From Clostridia bacterium (GTDB taxonomy: Bacteria > Bacillota > Clostridia > Oscillospirales > CAG-272), in the NCBI GenBank assembly GCA_017504205.1, contig JAFVRO010000019.1:1-64000 (forward strand): a DNA stretch of 64,000 bases, written 5' to 3'. The notes under the pieces were generated by a model. That model saw nothing but the letters and a program-made list of their open reading frames with translations. It was not told the origin of the DNA and did not search any database. Position 1 is the stretch's first letter. Every line of letters starts with the position of its first letter. This document shows, piece by piece, positions 53,813 through 61,042 of this stretch. Made by a program: the position numbers and the translations under genes.

Positions 53813-54874
53813 ATGGACGGTTACGGAAAAAAAGCGCTGGTTGCGATGAGTGGAGGGGTTGATTCTGCCATATCGTGTGCGCTCACCGTTGAGGCAGGAT
53901 TTGAGGTCTCGGGTGTTACTATGCTGCTTTCAAACAACTCCTGCTGCAGTGAGCGAGAGATAGCGGACGCAGCGGCAATTTGTCGCATATTAGGAGCATC
54001 TCACGATGTTCTGCGCCTTGAGGAAGAGTTTGACAGGCACGTTATAAGCCAATTTGTGCGTGCTTACGCCGAGGGGCTTACGCCGAACCCTTGCGTTGAG
54101 TGCAACAAGCATCTGAAATTTGGTTGCATTGTCAGATACGCCGACGAGATCGGAGCGGACACGGTCGTTACGGGGCATTACGCAAGAACTGACCGAGATG
54201 CAGACGGACGGGTTCGTTTACTTCGGGCGCGCGACCTGCGAAAGGATCAGAGCTATGTTTTGTGGAGGCTTGGTCGGGACGTGCTTGAGCGTGTTTATTT
54301 CCCTCTTGGGGATTATACGAAGGACGAGGTACGCCGAATGGCGGCGGAGCGCGGATTTGTCAATGCGCACAAAAAGGAAAGTCAGGACATATGCTTCATA
54401 CCGGACGGTGATTACGTCAGGTTCATTGAGGAGTACTGCGGTCGTGCCTTTCCGCCCGGAAATTTTGTAGCTCCTGACGGAAGTGTGCTTGGACGGCATG
54501 CGGGCATTATACGTTACACGCCCGGTCAGCGCAAGGGGCTTGGAATTGCCTTTGGCAAGCCGATGTACGTCAAAAGCAAGGATGCAAAGAACAACACGGT
54601 CGTGCTTTGTGAGGATGCGGAGCTTTATACGTCGGGCACGGTTGCTCGCTCGATAAATCTGATCTCGGTGGATTCGATAGATGCACCGATGAGAGTTCAG
54701 GCAAAAATAAGATACAACCACGTCCCCTGCGCTGCGACCGTCGTACAGACGGACACGGACGAGCTTTCGGTACGGTTTGATGAGCCGCAGAGGGCGTGTG
54801 CGAGTGGGCAAAGCGTCGTGCTTTACGATGGAGACGTTGTGGTTGGCGGAGGAATTATTTCTGAAAGCAAATAG
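53813..54874 (+). CDS. mnmA: tRNA-specific 2-thiouridylase MnmA
   Basis: Enzyme that adds sulfur to U34 of Lys, Glu and Gln tRNAs, using ATP and a persulfide donor. 353 residues from ATG 53813, six bases after AAGGAG; the in-frame TTG at 53795 lies in trmL. The PP-loop SGGVDSAISCALTVEAGF, the catalytic Cys in NPCVECNKHLKFG and its partner Cys in SQDICFIPDGDY are intact, followed by a beta-barrel C-terminus. Codon use is slightly more GC-rich than neighbours but not clearly foreign. Confidence 0.95.
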   Translation: MDGYGKKALVAMSGGVDSAISCALTVEAGFEVSGVTMLLSNNSCCSEREIADAAAICRILGASHDVLRLEEEFDRHVISQFVRAYAEGLTPNPCVECNKHLKFGCIVRYADEIGADTVVTGHYARTDRDADGRVRLLRARDLRKDQSYVLWRLGRDVLERVYFPLGDYTKDEVRRMAAERGFVNAHKKESQDICFIPDGDYVRFIEEYCGRAFPPGNFVAPDGSVLGRHAGIIRYTPGQRKGLGIAFGKPMYVKSKDAKNNTVVLCEDAELYTSGTVARSINLISVDSIDAPMRVQAKIRYNHVPCAATVVQTDTDELSVRFDEPQRACASGQSVVLYDGDVVVGGGIISESK

Positions 54875-54903
54875 TTACGCTAAAGTTTTTCGAATACCAA
54901 AAA

Positions 54904-54931
54904 GGGCTGTCTCGCTTGCGCAAGACAGCCC
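54904..54931. terminator. GGGCTGTCT/AGACAGCCC terminator
   Basis: Strong stem between mnmA and the convergent lipoprotein. On the minus strand it is followed by TTTTTGG, so it is best suited to end the lipoprotein gene; the plus strand continues with A rather than T. Confidence 0.8.
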
Positions 54932-54954
54932 AAAAATCACTTTGGAAAAATGAA

Positions 54955-55620
54955 TTATACGATATTCACCGCATAGCAGAACATAATGTTTCCATAAAGC
55001 CCCGGCTCGGTAACACCACCTTCAGGTTCGGGATAGTATACTGTAATGCATCTGCAATAGGTGTTTCCGGGAACAAGATCGTCGAGTGTCAGAGGCTCCT
55101 GCCGGCTCTCGATTTCGCCGAAAACATAATAGCAGTCTTTCTTTATTTCTCCCTGAAGGAGTTCGACTTTTACAACCTCGTCCGCTTCCTCCGGTCGGAA
55201 TGTTATTTCCGGCATAACTGAAGGTCTTTCCGCCGGGACATAGACGACCGGATCAAAATCGAGAACCTCAGTAATAACCCCATCATTTTCAATATAATAC
55301 CGCGCGCTCCACATATCCGCCATAGAATAACCACCAAGTTTTTCTCCATTGACAACAAGGTTCAATATGCTGCTAACACCAATCTTCGTCTGTATATATT
55401 CATACGCCTCCGGTCTTACAAACTCCGTCTCCGATTCAGGCTCGGTAACGCCGTCTTCTATCGTTTTGTCCCCCGATTCAGCGGGGTCGGAGTCGCTTTC
55501 GGGAGAGGTGTTTTCACCATCCCCCTCTGTCCCGGGGCCGGGATCGTGAGGCTTCATATCGCAGGAAAACATCGTAAAACACAGTGTGGTAATTAAAAGC
55601 AACAGCAATAGTTTTTTCAT
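54955..55620 (-). CDS. Small lipoprotein of unknown function
   Basis: 221 residues. Signal peptide of about 19 residues ending in FTMFSC (lipobox), then an acidic Gly/Pro/Ser/Glu linker (about 21-70), and a folded domain of about 150 residues that looks mostly beta-strand. No enzymatic motif is seen. The linker style resembles the other two lipoprotein types in the window. AAAGGAGG precedes the ATG; a promoter lies at 55695-55722 and an inverted repeat further upstream. It looks monocistronic. Confidence 0.75.
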   Translation of the reverse strand: MKKLLLLLLITTLCFTMFSCDMKPHDPGPGTEGDGENTSPESDSDPAESGDKTIEDGVTEPESETEFVRPEAYEYIQTKIGVSSILNLVVNGEKLGGYSMADMWSARYYIENDGVITEVLDFDPVVYVPAERPSVMPEITFRPEEADEVVKVELLQGEIKKDCYYVFGEIESRQEPLTLDDLVPGNTYCRCITVYYPEPEGGVTEPGLYGNIMFCYAVNIV

Positions 55621-55694
55621 ACGTTCCTCCTTTTTATAATACTTTTCTATTCAAGCTTTTGGCAGATGCAGACCTATTCCACTCCACCGATTAT

Positions 55695-55722
55695 ATTATA
55701 CACAATAAATATTAACGATCAA
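55695..55722 (-). promoter_or_regulatory. Sigma-A-like promoter of the small lipoprotein
   Basis: Minus strand TTGATC (55717-55722), 16 bases, TATAAT (55695-55700). Confidence 0.5.
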
Positions 55723-55734
55723 TAAACTCACCGT

Positions 55735-55792
55735 AAATTGTGCGTACATATTTCAAATGATTTTCGATATTTTTGTACATTTTGCACAATTT
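55735..55792. repeat. Inverted repeat upstream of the lipoprotein promoter
   Basis: AAATTGTGC (55735-55743) and GCACAATTT (55784-55792) are a perfect 9-bp inverted pair 40 bases apart, and each has a GTACAT-type word on its inner side. The position, 13 bp upstream of the -35 box, suits a regulator binding as a dimer of dimers, but this is speculation. Confidence 0.4.
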
Positions 55793-55820
55793 GAGAAAAG
55801 GCATTTATGCAAAATGAAAA

Positions 55821-55852
55821 GAGTCCCCGGCGGCTAAAGCCGTTTGGGACTC
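55821..55852 (-). terminator. Terminator of the structured RNA transcript
   Basis: GAGTCCC and GGGACTC arms with an inner CGGC/GCCG hairpin. On the minus strand TTTTCATTTTG follows; the plus strand has TTGCTTTTTG, so it may work both ways. Confidence 0.8.
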
Positions 55853-55861
55853 TTGCTTTTT

Positions 55862-56101
55862 GTGCGTTACAATGCACAGAGGTTGGAAATATTCTGTTTC
55901 CCCACCGAGCCGTGTGCCGGGATATGGAGACCCTGTTCTCCAGGGCGGTGCTCTATCCTACGCTTTACTGCTCCCAGCGTCCTTGGACGGGCCGAGACAA
56001 GTCAATCGGGGTGTCGCCAAGGGAGGTCTGCAAACCACGTCGGAACCATTATTTCGAGCTCCTTTAACTACTTGTGGGTCTAATTACCCAACATCACGCA
56101 C
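55862..56101 (-). ncRNA. Structured noncoding RNA candidate (6S RNA possible, family not assigned)
   Basis: Within a 500-bp gene-free stretch, the minus strand forms a closed structure: GTGCGT (56096-56101) pairs with ACGCAC (55862-55867). Inside are hairpins GGGT/ACCC (56076-56089), CTCCC-TTGG/CCAA-GGGAG (55971-56025) and CCCTG/CAGGG (55931-55945) enclosed by GGATA/TATCC. A terminator follows at 55821-55852. No reading frame here has a ribosome site. It lacks the marks of RNase P RNA, tmRNA, SRP RNA, T-box and 5S rRNA. Length near 240 and the closed ends allow 6S RNA, but I cannot confirm it. It starts about 20 bases after the DUF1292 stop and probably shares that promoter. Confidence 0.6.
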
Positions 56102-56121
56102 TAAGCAGGATGAAATTCAAA

Positions 56122-56409
56122 TCAGATACCGTCGCAGTCGATCTCGGCGGTGAACATATCGTCGAAGAGGTCTGCCACGTCGTCGAACTCGTCGTCATCC
56201 TCGATGAAGTCGAAGGATGGCTCGCCGTTGGTCATCTCCTCGCGGATGATGAGATAATTCTCAAATGCACCGTCCTCGCATTCCTCGGGGTTTACTATTG
56301 CGTAATACGTTTTTTTCTTATACACGCATTCTCCGACCACCTCGAAGGTGATCTCATTACCGTTTTCGTCGAGAAGGACGAAGTTTTTTGGTGTATTGAT
56401 CTCGCTCAT
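56122..56409 (-). CDS. DUF1292 family protein (YrzB-like)
   Basis: 95 residues, a small acidic cytoplasmic protein of the DUF1292 family, present in nearly all Firmicutes and of unknown function. The N-terminal half is beta-rich (FVLLDENGNEITFEVVG, then YYAIVNPEE) and the tail is very acidic (DDDEFDDVADLFDDMF). It is driven by a perfect sigma-A promoter at 56442-56470. The structured RNA candidate follows at once on the same strand. Confidence 0.9.
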   Translation of the reverse strand: MSEINTPKNFVLLDENGNEITFEVVGECVYKKKTYYAIVNPEECEDGAFENYLIIREEMTNGEPSFDFIEDDDEFDDVADLFDDMFTAEIDCDGI

Positions 56410-56441
56410 TGAGTTATCTCCTTTTGAGTTCTTACGTTATT

Positions 56442-56470
56442 ATTATACTAGATTTCCGTGTTTTTGTCAA
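56442..56470 (-). promoter_or_regulatory. Perfect consensus sigma-A promoter for DUF1292 and the RNA candidate
   Basis: Minus strand TTGACA (56465-56470), exactly 17 bases, TATAAT (56442-56447). Apart from the rRNA promoter at 202-230 and the one at 9217-9245, it is the only full-consensus promoter seen. Confidence 0.85.
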
Positions 56471-56523
56471 TTGGTATTAACTAACAAAATACCGTTTTAA
56501 TTATTATGCGTTTTGCGAATGGT

Positions 56524-57708
56524 TCAAAAGCTGAGAAGGTCTGACAGAATATAGTTACTTACGAAAAAGCCTTTATCCGTGAAGGCAAGTACTCCGTCAG
56601 TGAGGGTCATAAATCCTTGACCGATATACGGATCAAGGGGTGTGTCCAGCAATGTGTCGATTGATACGTCGAAGCGCGTCTGAAGCTCGTCAAGGCTTAC
56701 GCCTCGTGCAAGTCTGAGTCCGAGCATCAGAAATTCCGTTGCCGCGTCGGTTTTAGTAAGATGCTCAACGGTGTCCGTCAAGGGAGTTTCAGTTATATTG
56801 CGAAGTGAGGTTGGAAAATCCTTTTCGGACAAAAACGCTTCGGTGGACGTGACGGTAGAAAATCTGATTCCGTCAATGCAGGAGTGTGCGCCGGGGCCAA
56901 CGCCGAGGTAGTCAAGGCATTGCCAATAGCGCAGGTTATGGCGGGATTCTCTGTCTTTTTTTGCAAAATTACTTATCTCGTAGCGGTTATATCCGTTTTG
57001 CGCAAGAGTATCGACCAATGCGGAATACATATTTGCCGTAGTGTCCTCGTCAGGGAACGGAAGCTCACCGGTACGTTTGTACAGCGGAGTTCCCACCTCC
57101 AGCGTAAGGGCGTACGAGGATATATGCGCGGGGGCAAGGCTTACAAGTCGATCTACCGAAAAGGCGAAGCTTTGCTCGGTCTGCTCGGGAATGCCGTACA
57201 TCAGATCTGCGCTGATATTATCAAATCCCGCAAGAGAGGCATCGGAATAAGCTCTTACGAAGCCGTCGGAGGTATGTATCCTTCCAAGGATGCGGAGCTC
57301 GTTATCGTTAAAGGACTGTGCGCCCATGCTGAGGCGGTTGAAGCCTGCGGAACGCAGGTCTTTAAAATAATCAAGGTTCGCGGTTCCGGGGTTACATTCA
57401 GTTGTTATCTCTGCTTCGGCATCTACATTGAAGTATTGGAAAACCGAGTCAAGGACAGTAACAAGAGAGCGCGACGGAAGCACTGTTGGTGTGCCTCCGC
57501 CGAAATAAACGGTATCAACTGTACGATCTCCCAAATAGGCGGAGGCGGCATGAAGATACTTTATTACTGCATCTGCATATGAATCCGCGTATTCTTTGCT
57601 GTGTGCAAGCGGATTTGAATAAAAGTCACAATATGAACACTTACTGAGGCAGAACGGGACGTGTATATATATGCCGATGCTTTTATTAACCAAGGTCTTA
57701 TCAGTCAT
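56524..57708 (-). CDS. hemW: HemW-type radical SAM protein (coproporphyrinogen oxidase-like)
   Basis: 394 residues from ATG 57708, which overlaps the end of lepA by 8 bp; the longer in-frame extension inside lepA is not real. The radical SAM cluster motif is [16 protein letters not shown]. Then come [21 protein letters not shown] and [18 protein letters not shown], all typical of HemW, a heme chaperone long mistaken for HemN. No heme synthesis gene is nearby. The lepA-hemW order is conserved in Firmicutes. The ribosome site is poor, consistent with coupling to lepA. Confidence 0.93.
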   Translation of the reverse strand: MTDKTLVNKSIGIYIHVPFCLSKCSYCDFYSNPLAHSKEYADSYADAVIKYLHAASAYLGDRTVDTVYFGGGTPTVLPSRSLVTVLDSVFQYFNVDAEAEITTECNPGTANLDYFKDLRSAGFNRLSMGAQSFNDNELRILGRIHTSDGFVRAYSDASLAGFDNISADLMYGIPEQTEQSFAFSVDRLVSLAPAHISSYALTLEVGTPLYKRTGELPFPDEDTTANMYSALVDTLAQNGYNRYEISNFAKKDRESRHNLRYWQCLDYLGVGPGAHSCIDGIRFSTVTSTEAFLSEKDFPTSLRNITETPLTDTVEHLTKTDAATEFLMLGLRLARGVSLDELQTRFDVSIDTLLDTPLDPYIGQGFMTLTDGVLAFTDKGFFVSNYILSDLLSF

Positions 57709-59533
57709 TATCGTCGAATTTGAGGACAGCCATAAACGCCTCGGGACTAACCTTGACCGATCCGAGCTGACGCATTTTCTTTTTACCCTCTTTTTGCTTT
57801 TCGAGGAGTTTTTTCTTACGGGTAACGTCGCCGCCATAGCATTTTGCAAGGACGTCCTTACGCATTGCTTTAACCGTTTCACGGGCAATTATCTTGGAGC
57901 CGATAGCTGCCTGTATCGGTATCTCGAAGAGCTGGCGCGGAATGCTTTCTTTAAGCCTTTCCGCAATTTTTCTTGCGCGTCCGTAGGCTTTATCTGCATG
58001 AACTATAAACGAAAGCGCATCGACCTGCTCGCCGTTGAGCAGGAAATCAAGCTTTACGAGCTTACTTGGGACGTAGCCGTCAAGCTCATAGTCGAAGGAA
58101 GCGTAGCCTTTTGAGCGGCTCTTCAGGGCGTCGAAAAAGTCATAGACGATCTCACCGAGGGGAAGTGTATAATGAAGTTCGACTCGGTCTGTATCAAGAT
58201 ATTTCATATCAATAAAGGTTCCGCGTCTATCCTGACAGAGATCCATAAGTCCGCCGACGTATTCCGATGGGGTAATGATGGAAGCTTTTACTACGGGCTC
58301 GTAAGCGGTTGAGATCTCTTCGGTGGGTGGATAATCGGATGGGTTATCTATGCGGCATTTTTCGCCGTTGGTCTTTTCGACCTCGTAAATAACGCTTGGT
58401 GCGGTGGTGATCAGGTCAAGATTGAATTCGCGCTCGATACGCTCCTCAATTATTTCCATATGGAGAAGTCCAAGGAATCCGCAACGGAAGCCAAATCCGA
58501 GTGCGATTGAGGTTTCGGGCTCGAACACAAGTGATGCATCATTAAGTCTGAGTTTTTCGAGGGCATCGCGCAGGTCACCGTACTTTGCGCCGTCTGCGGG
58601 GTAGATACCTGCATATACCATAGGAAGTACCTTTTTAAAGCCGGGGAGAGGCTTATCCGCAGGATCGTCGGCAAGGGTGACAGTATCTCCTACTCTGGTA
58701 TCTCCTACGCTTTTTATTGATGCGGTAAGGTAGCCTACGTCTCCTGCCATAAGCTCGTCGGTCTTTTTAAGTCCGAACGGATCAAGCACTCCGACCTCGA
58801 CCACGTCGAACTCTTTGCCGGTGCTCATAAGTCTTATTCTGTCGCCTGCTTTTATTTTGCCGTCAACCACTCTGATATTTACGACTACGCCGAGGTAGCT
58901 ATCGTAATAGGAGTCGAATATCAGGCACTTGAGCGGTGCGTTTTCGTCTCCGTCAGGTGCGGGGATGTCTCTTACTATTGCCTCAAACACGCTATCTATA
59001 TTGAGACCCGTTTTAGCGGAGACGGCGGGGCATCCTTCGGCGGGAATACCGATGATCTCCTCAATCTCGTTACGGCATCTGTCCACGTCGGCAGATGGGA
59101 GGTCGATCTTATTGACTACGGGAATAATTTCAAGTCCTGCGTCAACGGCAAGGTAAGCGTTGGCAAGCGTCTGCGCTTCAATTCCTTGGGTTGCGTCGAC
59201 AACGAGAAGCGCGCCGTCGCAGGCGTTAAGGGAACGGGACACCTCGTAGTTGAAGTCAACGTGACCTGGGGTATCAATAAGATTAAGAGAATAATGCTCA
59301 CCGTCGGGGGCTGTGTAGGAAAGCCTTACGGCTCTTGCCTTGATGGTTATACCTCTTTCCCTTTCAAGCTCCATATTATCGAGCACCTGCTCCGACATCT
59401 CGCGCTTTTCGACGGTTTCGGTTGCCTCAAGAAGACGGTCTGCAAGTGTGGATTTACCGTGGTCAATGTGAGCGATGATGGAGAAGTTTCTTATATGCAT
59501 TTGTCTTTCGCTTTTGCTTTGGTTGTTTTGCAT
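57701..59533 (-). CDS. lepA: Elongation factor 4 (LepA)
   Basis: 610-residue ribosome-bound GTPase that helps during ribosome assembly or stalled translocation. G1 in [18 protein letters not shown]3 in [11 protein letters not shown]4 in [10 protein letters not shown], then EF-G-like domains and the unique C-terminal domain with [20 protein letters not shown]. The N-terminus ([11 protein letters not shown]) resembles the Bacillus extension, so the first ATG is kept. Spacing to AAAGGA is somewhat long. Confidence 0.97.
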   Translation of the reverse strand: MQNNQSKSERQMHIRNFSIIAHIDHGKSTLADRLLEATETVEKREMSEQVLDNMELERERGITIKARAVRLSYTAPDGEHYSLNLIDTPGHVDFNYEVSRSLNACDGALLVVDATQGIEAQTLANAYLAVDAGLEIIPVVNKIDLPSADVDRCRNEIEEIIGIPAEGCPAVSAKTGLNIDSVFEAIVRDIPAPDGDENAPLKCLIFDSYYDSYLGVVVNIRVVDGKIKAGDRIRLMSTGKEFDVVEVGVLDPFGLKKTDELMAGDVGYLTASIKSVGDTRVGDTVTLADDPADKPLPGFKKVLPMVYAGIYPADGAKYGDLRDALEKLRLNDASLVFEPETSIALGFGFRCGFLGLLHMEIIEERIEREFNLDLITTAPSVIYEVEKTNGEKCRIDNPSDYPPTEEISTAYEPVVKASIITPSEYVGGLMDLCQDRRGTFIDMKYLDTDRVELHYTLPLGEIVYDFFDALKSRSKGYASFDYELDGYVPSKLVKLDFLLNGEQVDALSFIVHADKAYGRARKIAERLKESIPRQLFEIPIQAAIGSKIIARETVKAMRKDVLAKCYGGDVTRKKKLLEKQKEGKKKMRQLGSVKVSPEAFMAVLKFDDND

Positions 59534-59690
59534 CTGTTCTATTACGTCCTTTACTAGTGGATGTTAATCTATTTTATTTATTATATATTAAAACTCGTTG
59601 TAAAACAAGAGCTTTGGCGTTTTTTTCTTGTATTTTTTCAAAGTTTTTTGCTTAGAACAGCAAAACCCGGCAATTTTTTTTAAAAAAGGG

Positions 59691-59719
59691 TTGATAAAAT
59701 AGTTGATTTAGATTATAAT
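59691..59719 (+). promoter_or_regulatory. Sigma-A promoter of the Gfo/Idh/MocA gene
   Basis: TTGATA (59691-59696), 17 bases, TATAAT (59714-59719), 55 bp before the ATG. Confidence 0.65.
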
Positions 59720-59774
59720 TATAGTGGTGATAAATACACTTTGAGCTTTTGATAAACAAGGAGGACAAAAAATC

Positions 59775-60851
59775 ATGAGCACAAGCAAAAAAAAGGTTGC
59801 GGTAGTTGGTTATGGAGGAATGGGCGGATGGCACACCCGTTACATTCTTCAGAGTGATGTATGCGAACTTGCAGGTATTTACGATATAAAGCCTGAAAGG
59901 TGCGAGTTGGCGCGTGAGAACGGAATTTTCGTTTATGAATCTTTTGAGGCATTACTTAACGATAAATCCGTTGATATAGTGACTATAGCAACCCCGAATG
60001 AACTTCATAATCCACTTGCTATAAAAGCGATGGAGGCGGGCAAGGCAGTGATTTCCGAAAAGCCCGTAACGCTTTCAAGTGAAAGTCTACAGGAAATGAT
60101 AGATGTTGCGAACAAGAACGGCGTAATATTCACCGTACATCAAAACAGACGTTGGGATGTTGACTACAAAATGATGAGAGAGGCGTACAGATGCGGTGCG
60201 CTCGGTAATATCTTCACTGTTGAGTCACGCATTCAAGGTTCAAGAGGCATTCCCGGCGACTGGCGCGGCAAGAAGGAGCACGGTGGAGGAATGATCCTTG
60301 ACTGGGGTGTACACCTTATTGACCAGATGCTTGGCATTGTATACGATCGCAAGGTGGAGTCACTTTACTGTTGCTGTGACCACATAACCAATGATGAGGT
60401 TGATGACGGATTCAAACTTGATCTGCACTTTGAGGGTGGTCTTTGCGCAAGAATTGAGGTTGGAACATCCCACTTTATTTCATTGCCGAGATTTTACATG
60501 GCGGGAACGAACGGGGCTGCGATGGTCAACGATTGGCGCGAGACCTGCAAGGTAGTAAGCTGCAAAAAGTGGCATGAGCAGAACGTAGTGCCTGTAGTAA
60601 CATCTGCTGGACTCACCAAGACGATGGCTCCGAGAGATGAAAAAACGACAGAGACATTTGAAATTGAGCGTATGGATTCCGATGTACACGATTTCTACAG
60701 AAACATTTGTCTTGCGATAGACGGTAAGGCTGAGCAGATAGTAACACATCCGCAGATGATGCGAGTAATGAAAATAATGGAAGCAGCATTTGAGTCGGAC
60801 AGACTTGGCGCTGTAGTAAAGCTTGACGGGGACGAGACTGTACACGTCTGA
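59775..60851 (+). CDS. Gfo/Idh/MocA family NAD(P)-dependent sugar oxidoreductase
   Basis: 358 residues. N-terminal Rossmann fold with VVGYGGMGGWHTRYIL, the family EKP motif in AVISEKPVTLS, and a C-terminal domain with the active-site region GGMILDWGVHLIDQML (Asp and His typical of this family). Members oxidise or reduce sugars, inositols or amino sugars; the substrate is unknown. AAGGAGG precedes the ATG. It is flanked by its own promoter and terminator, so it is transcribed alone. Confidence 0.9.
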   Translation: MSTSKKKVAVVGYGGMGGWHTRYILQSDVCELAGIYDIKPERCELARENGIFVYESFEALLNDKSVDIVTIATPNELHNPLAIKAMEAGKAVISEKPVTLSSESLQEMIDVANKNGVIFTVHQNRRWDVDYKMMREAYRCGALGNIFTVESRIQGSRGIPGDWRGKKEHGGGMILDWGVHLIDQMLGIVYDRKVESLYCCCDHITNDEVDDGFKLDLHFEGGLCARIEVGTSHFISLPRFYMAGTNGAAMVNDWRETCKVVSCKKWHEQNVVPVVTSAGLTKTMAPRDEKTTETFEIERMDSDVHDFYRNICLAIDGKAEQIVTHPQMMRVMKIMEAAFESDRLGAVVKLDGDETVHV

Positions 60852-60869
60852 TTACTGTCGATTATATTT

Positions 60870-60901
60870 GCAACGGGTGAAAATCGCCCGTTGCTTTATT
60901 T
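60870..60901 (+). terminator. Terminator after the oxidoreductase
   Basis: GCAACGGG (60870-60877) pairs with CCCGTTGC (60887-60894), followed by TTTATTTATATTT. Confidence 0.85.
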
Positions 60902-60979
60902 ATATTTATAACAAACAAATAAAAAGATTAATATTAATTGTAAATTTTATAATATAGTATGGAAAAACTTTTTAATTTG

Positions 60980-60988
60980 TGGTATAAT
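60980..60988 (+). promoter_or_regulatory. Extended -10 promoter of lon
   Basis: TGG-TATAAT lies 55 bp before the lon ATG. The -35 region is poor, so the extended -10 may carry recognition. No CIRCE or CtsR-like heat-shock operator was found. Confidence 0.5.
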
Positions 60989-61042
60989 GATATGATTAAA
61001 CTGTAAATTGCGTAATTATCGCTTTATTGAAAGGGTCACATA

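Noticed and set aside
54218-54811. Minus-strand 197-codon frame opposite mnmA
   Set aside because: Mirror frame of a well-supported gene, Arg-rich, with no start signals.
55920-55958. tRNA-like fragment (GGATAGAGCA as in a D-arm) on the minus strand
   Set aside because: There is no T-loop, acceptor stem or proper anticodon arm around it; it is part of a hairpin in the RNA candidate.
55807-56153. Plus-strand frames of 79-97 codons in the gene-free stretch
   Set aside because: They cross the terminator and the paired segments of the RNA candidate, have no ribosome site and encode nothing recognisable.
56884-57582. Plus-strand 232-codon frame opposite hemW
   Set aside because: Antisense shadow of a certain gene with no ribosome site.
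57709-57888. 60-codon N-terminal extension of hemW
   Set aside because: It lies inside lepA and is rich in Lys/Arg; the HemW fold begins at the ATG at 57708.
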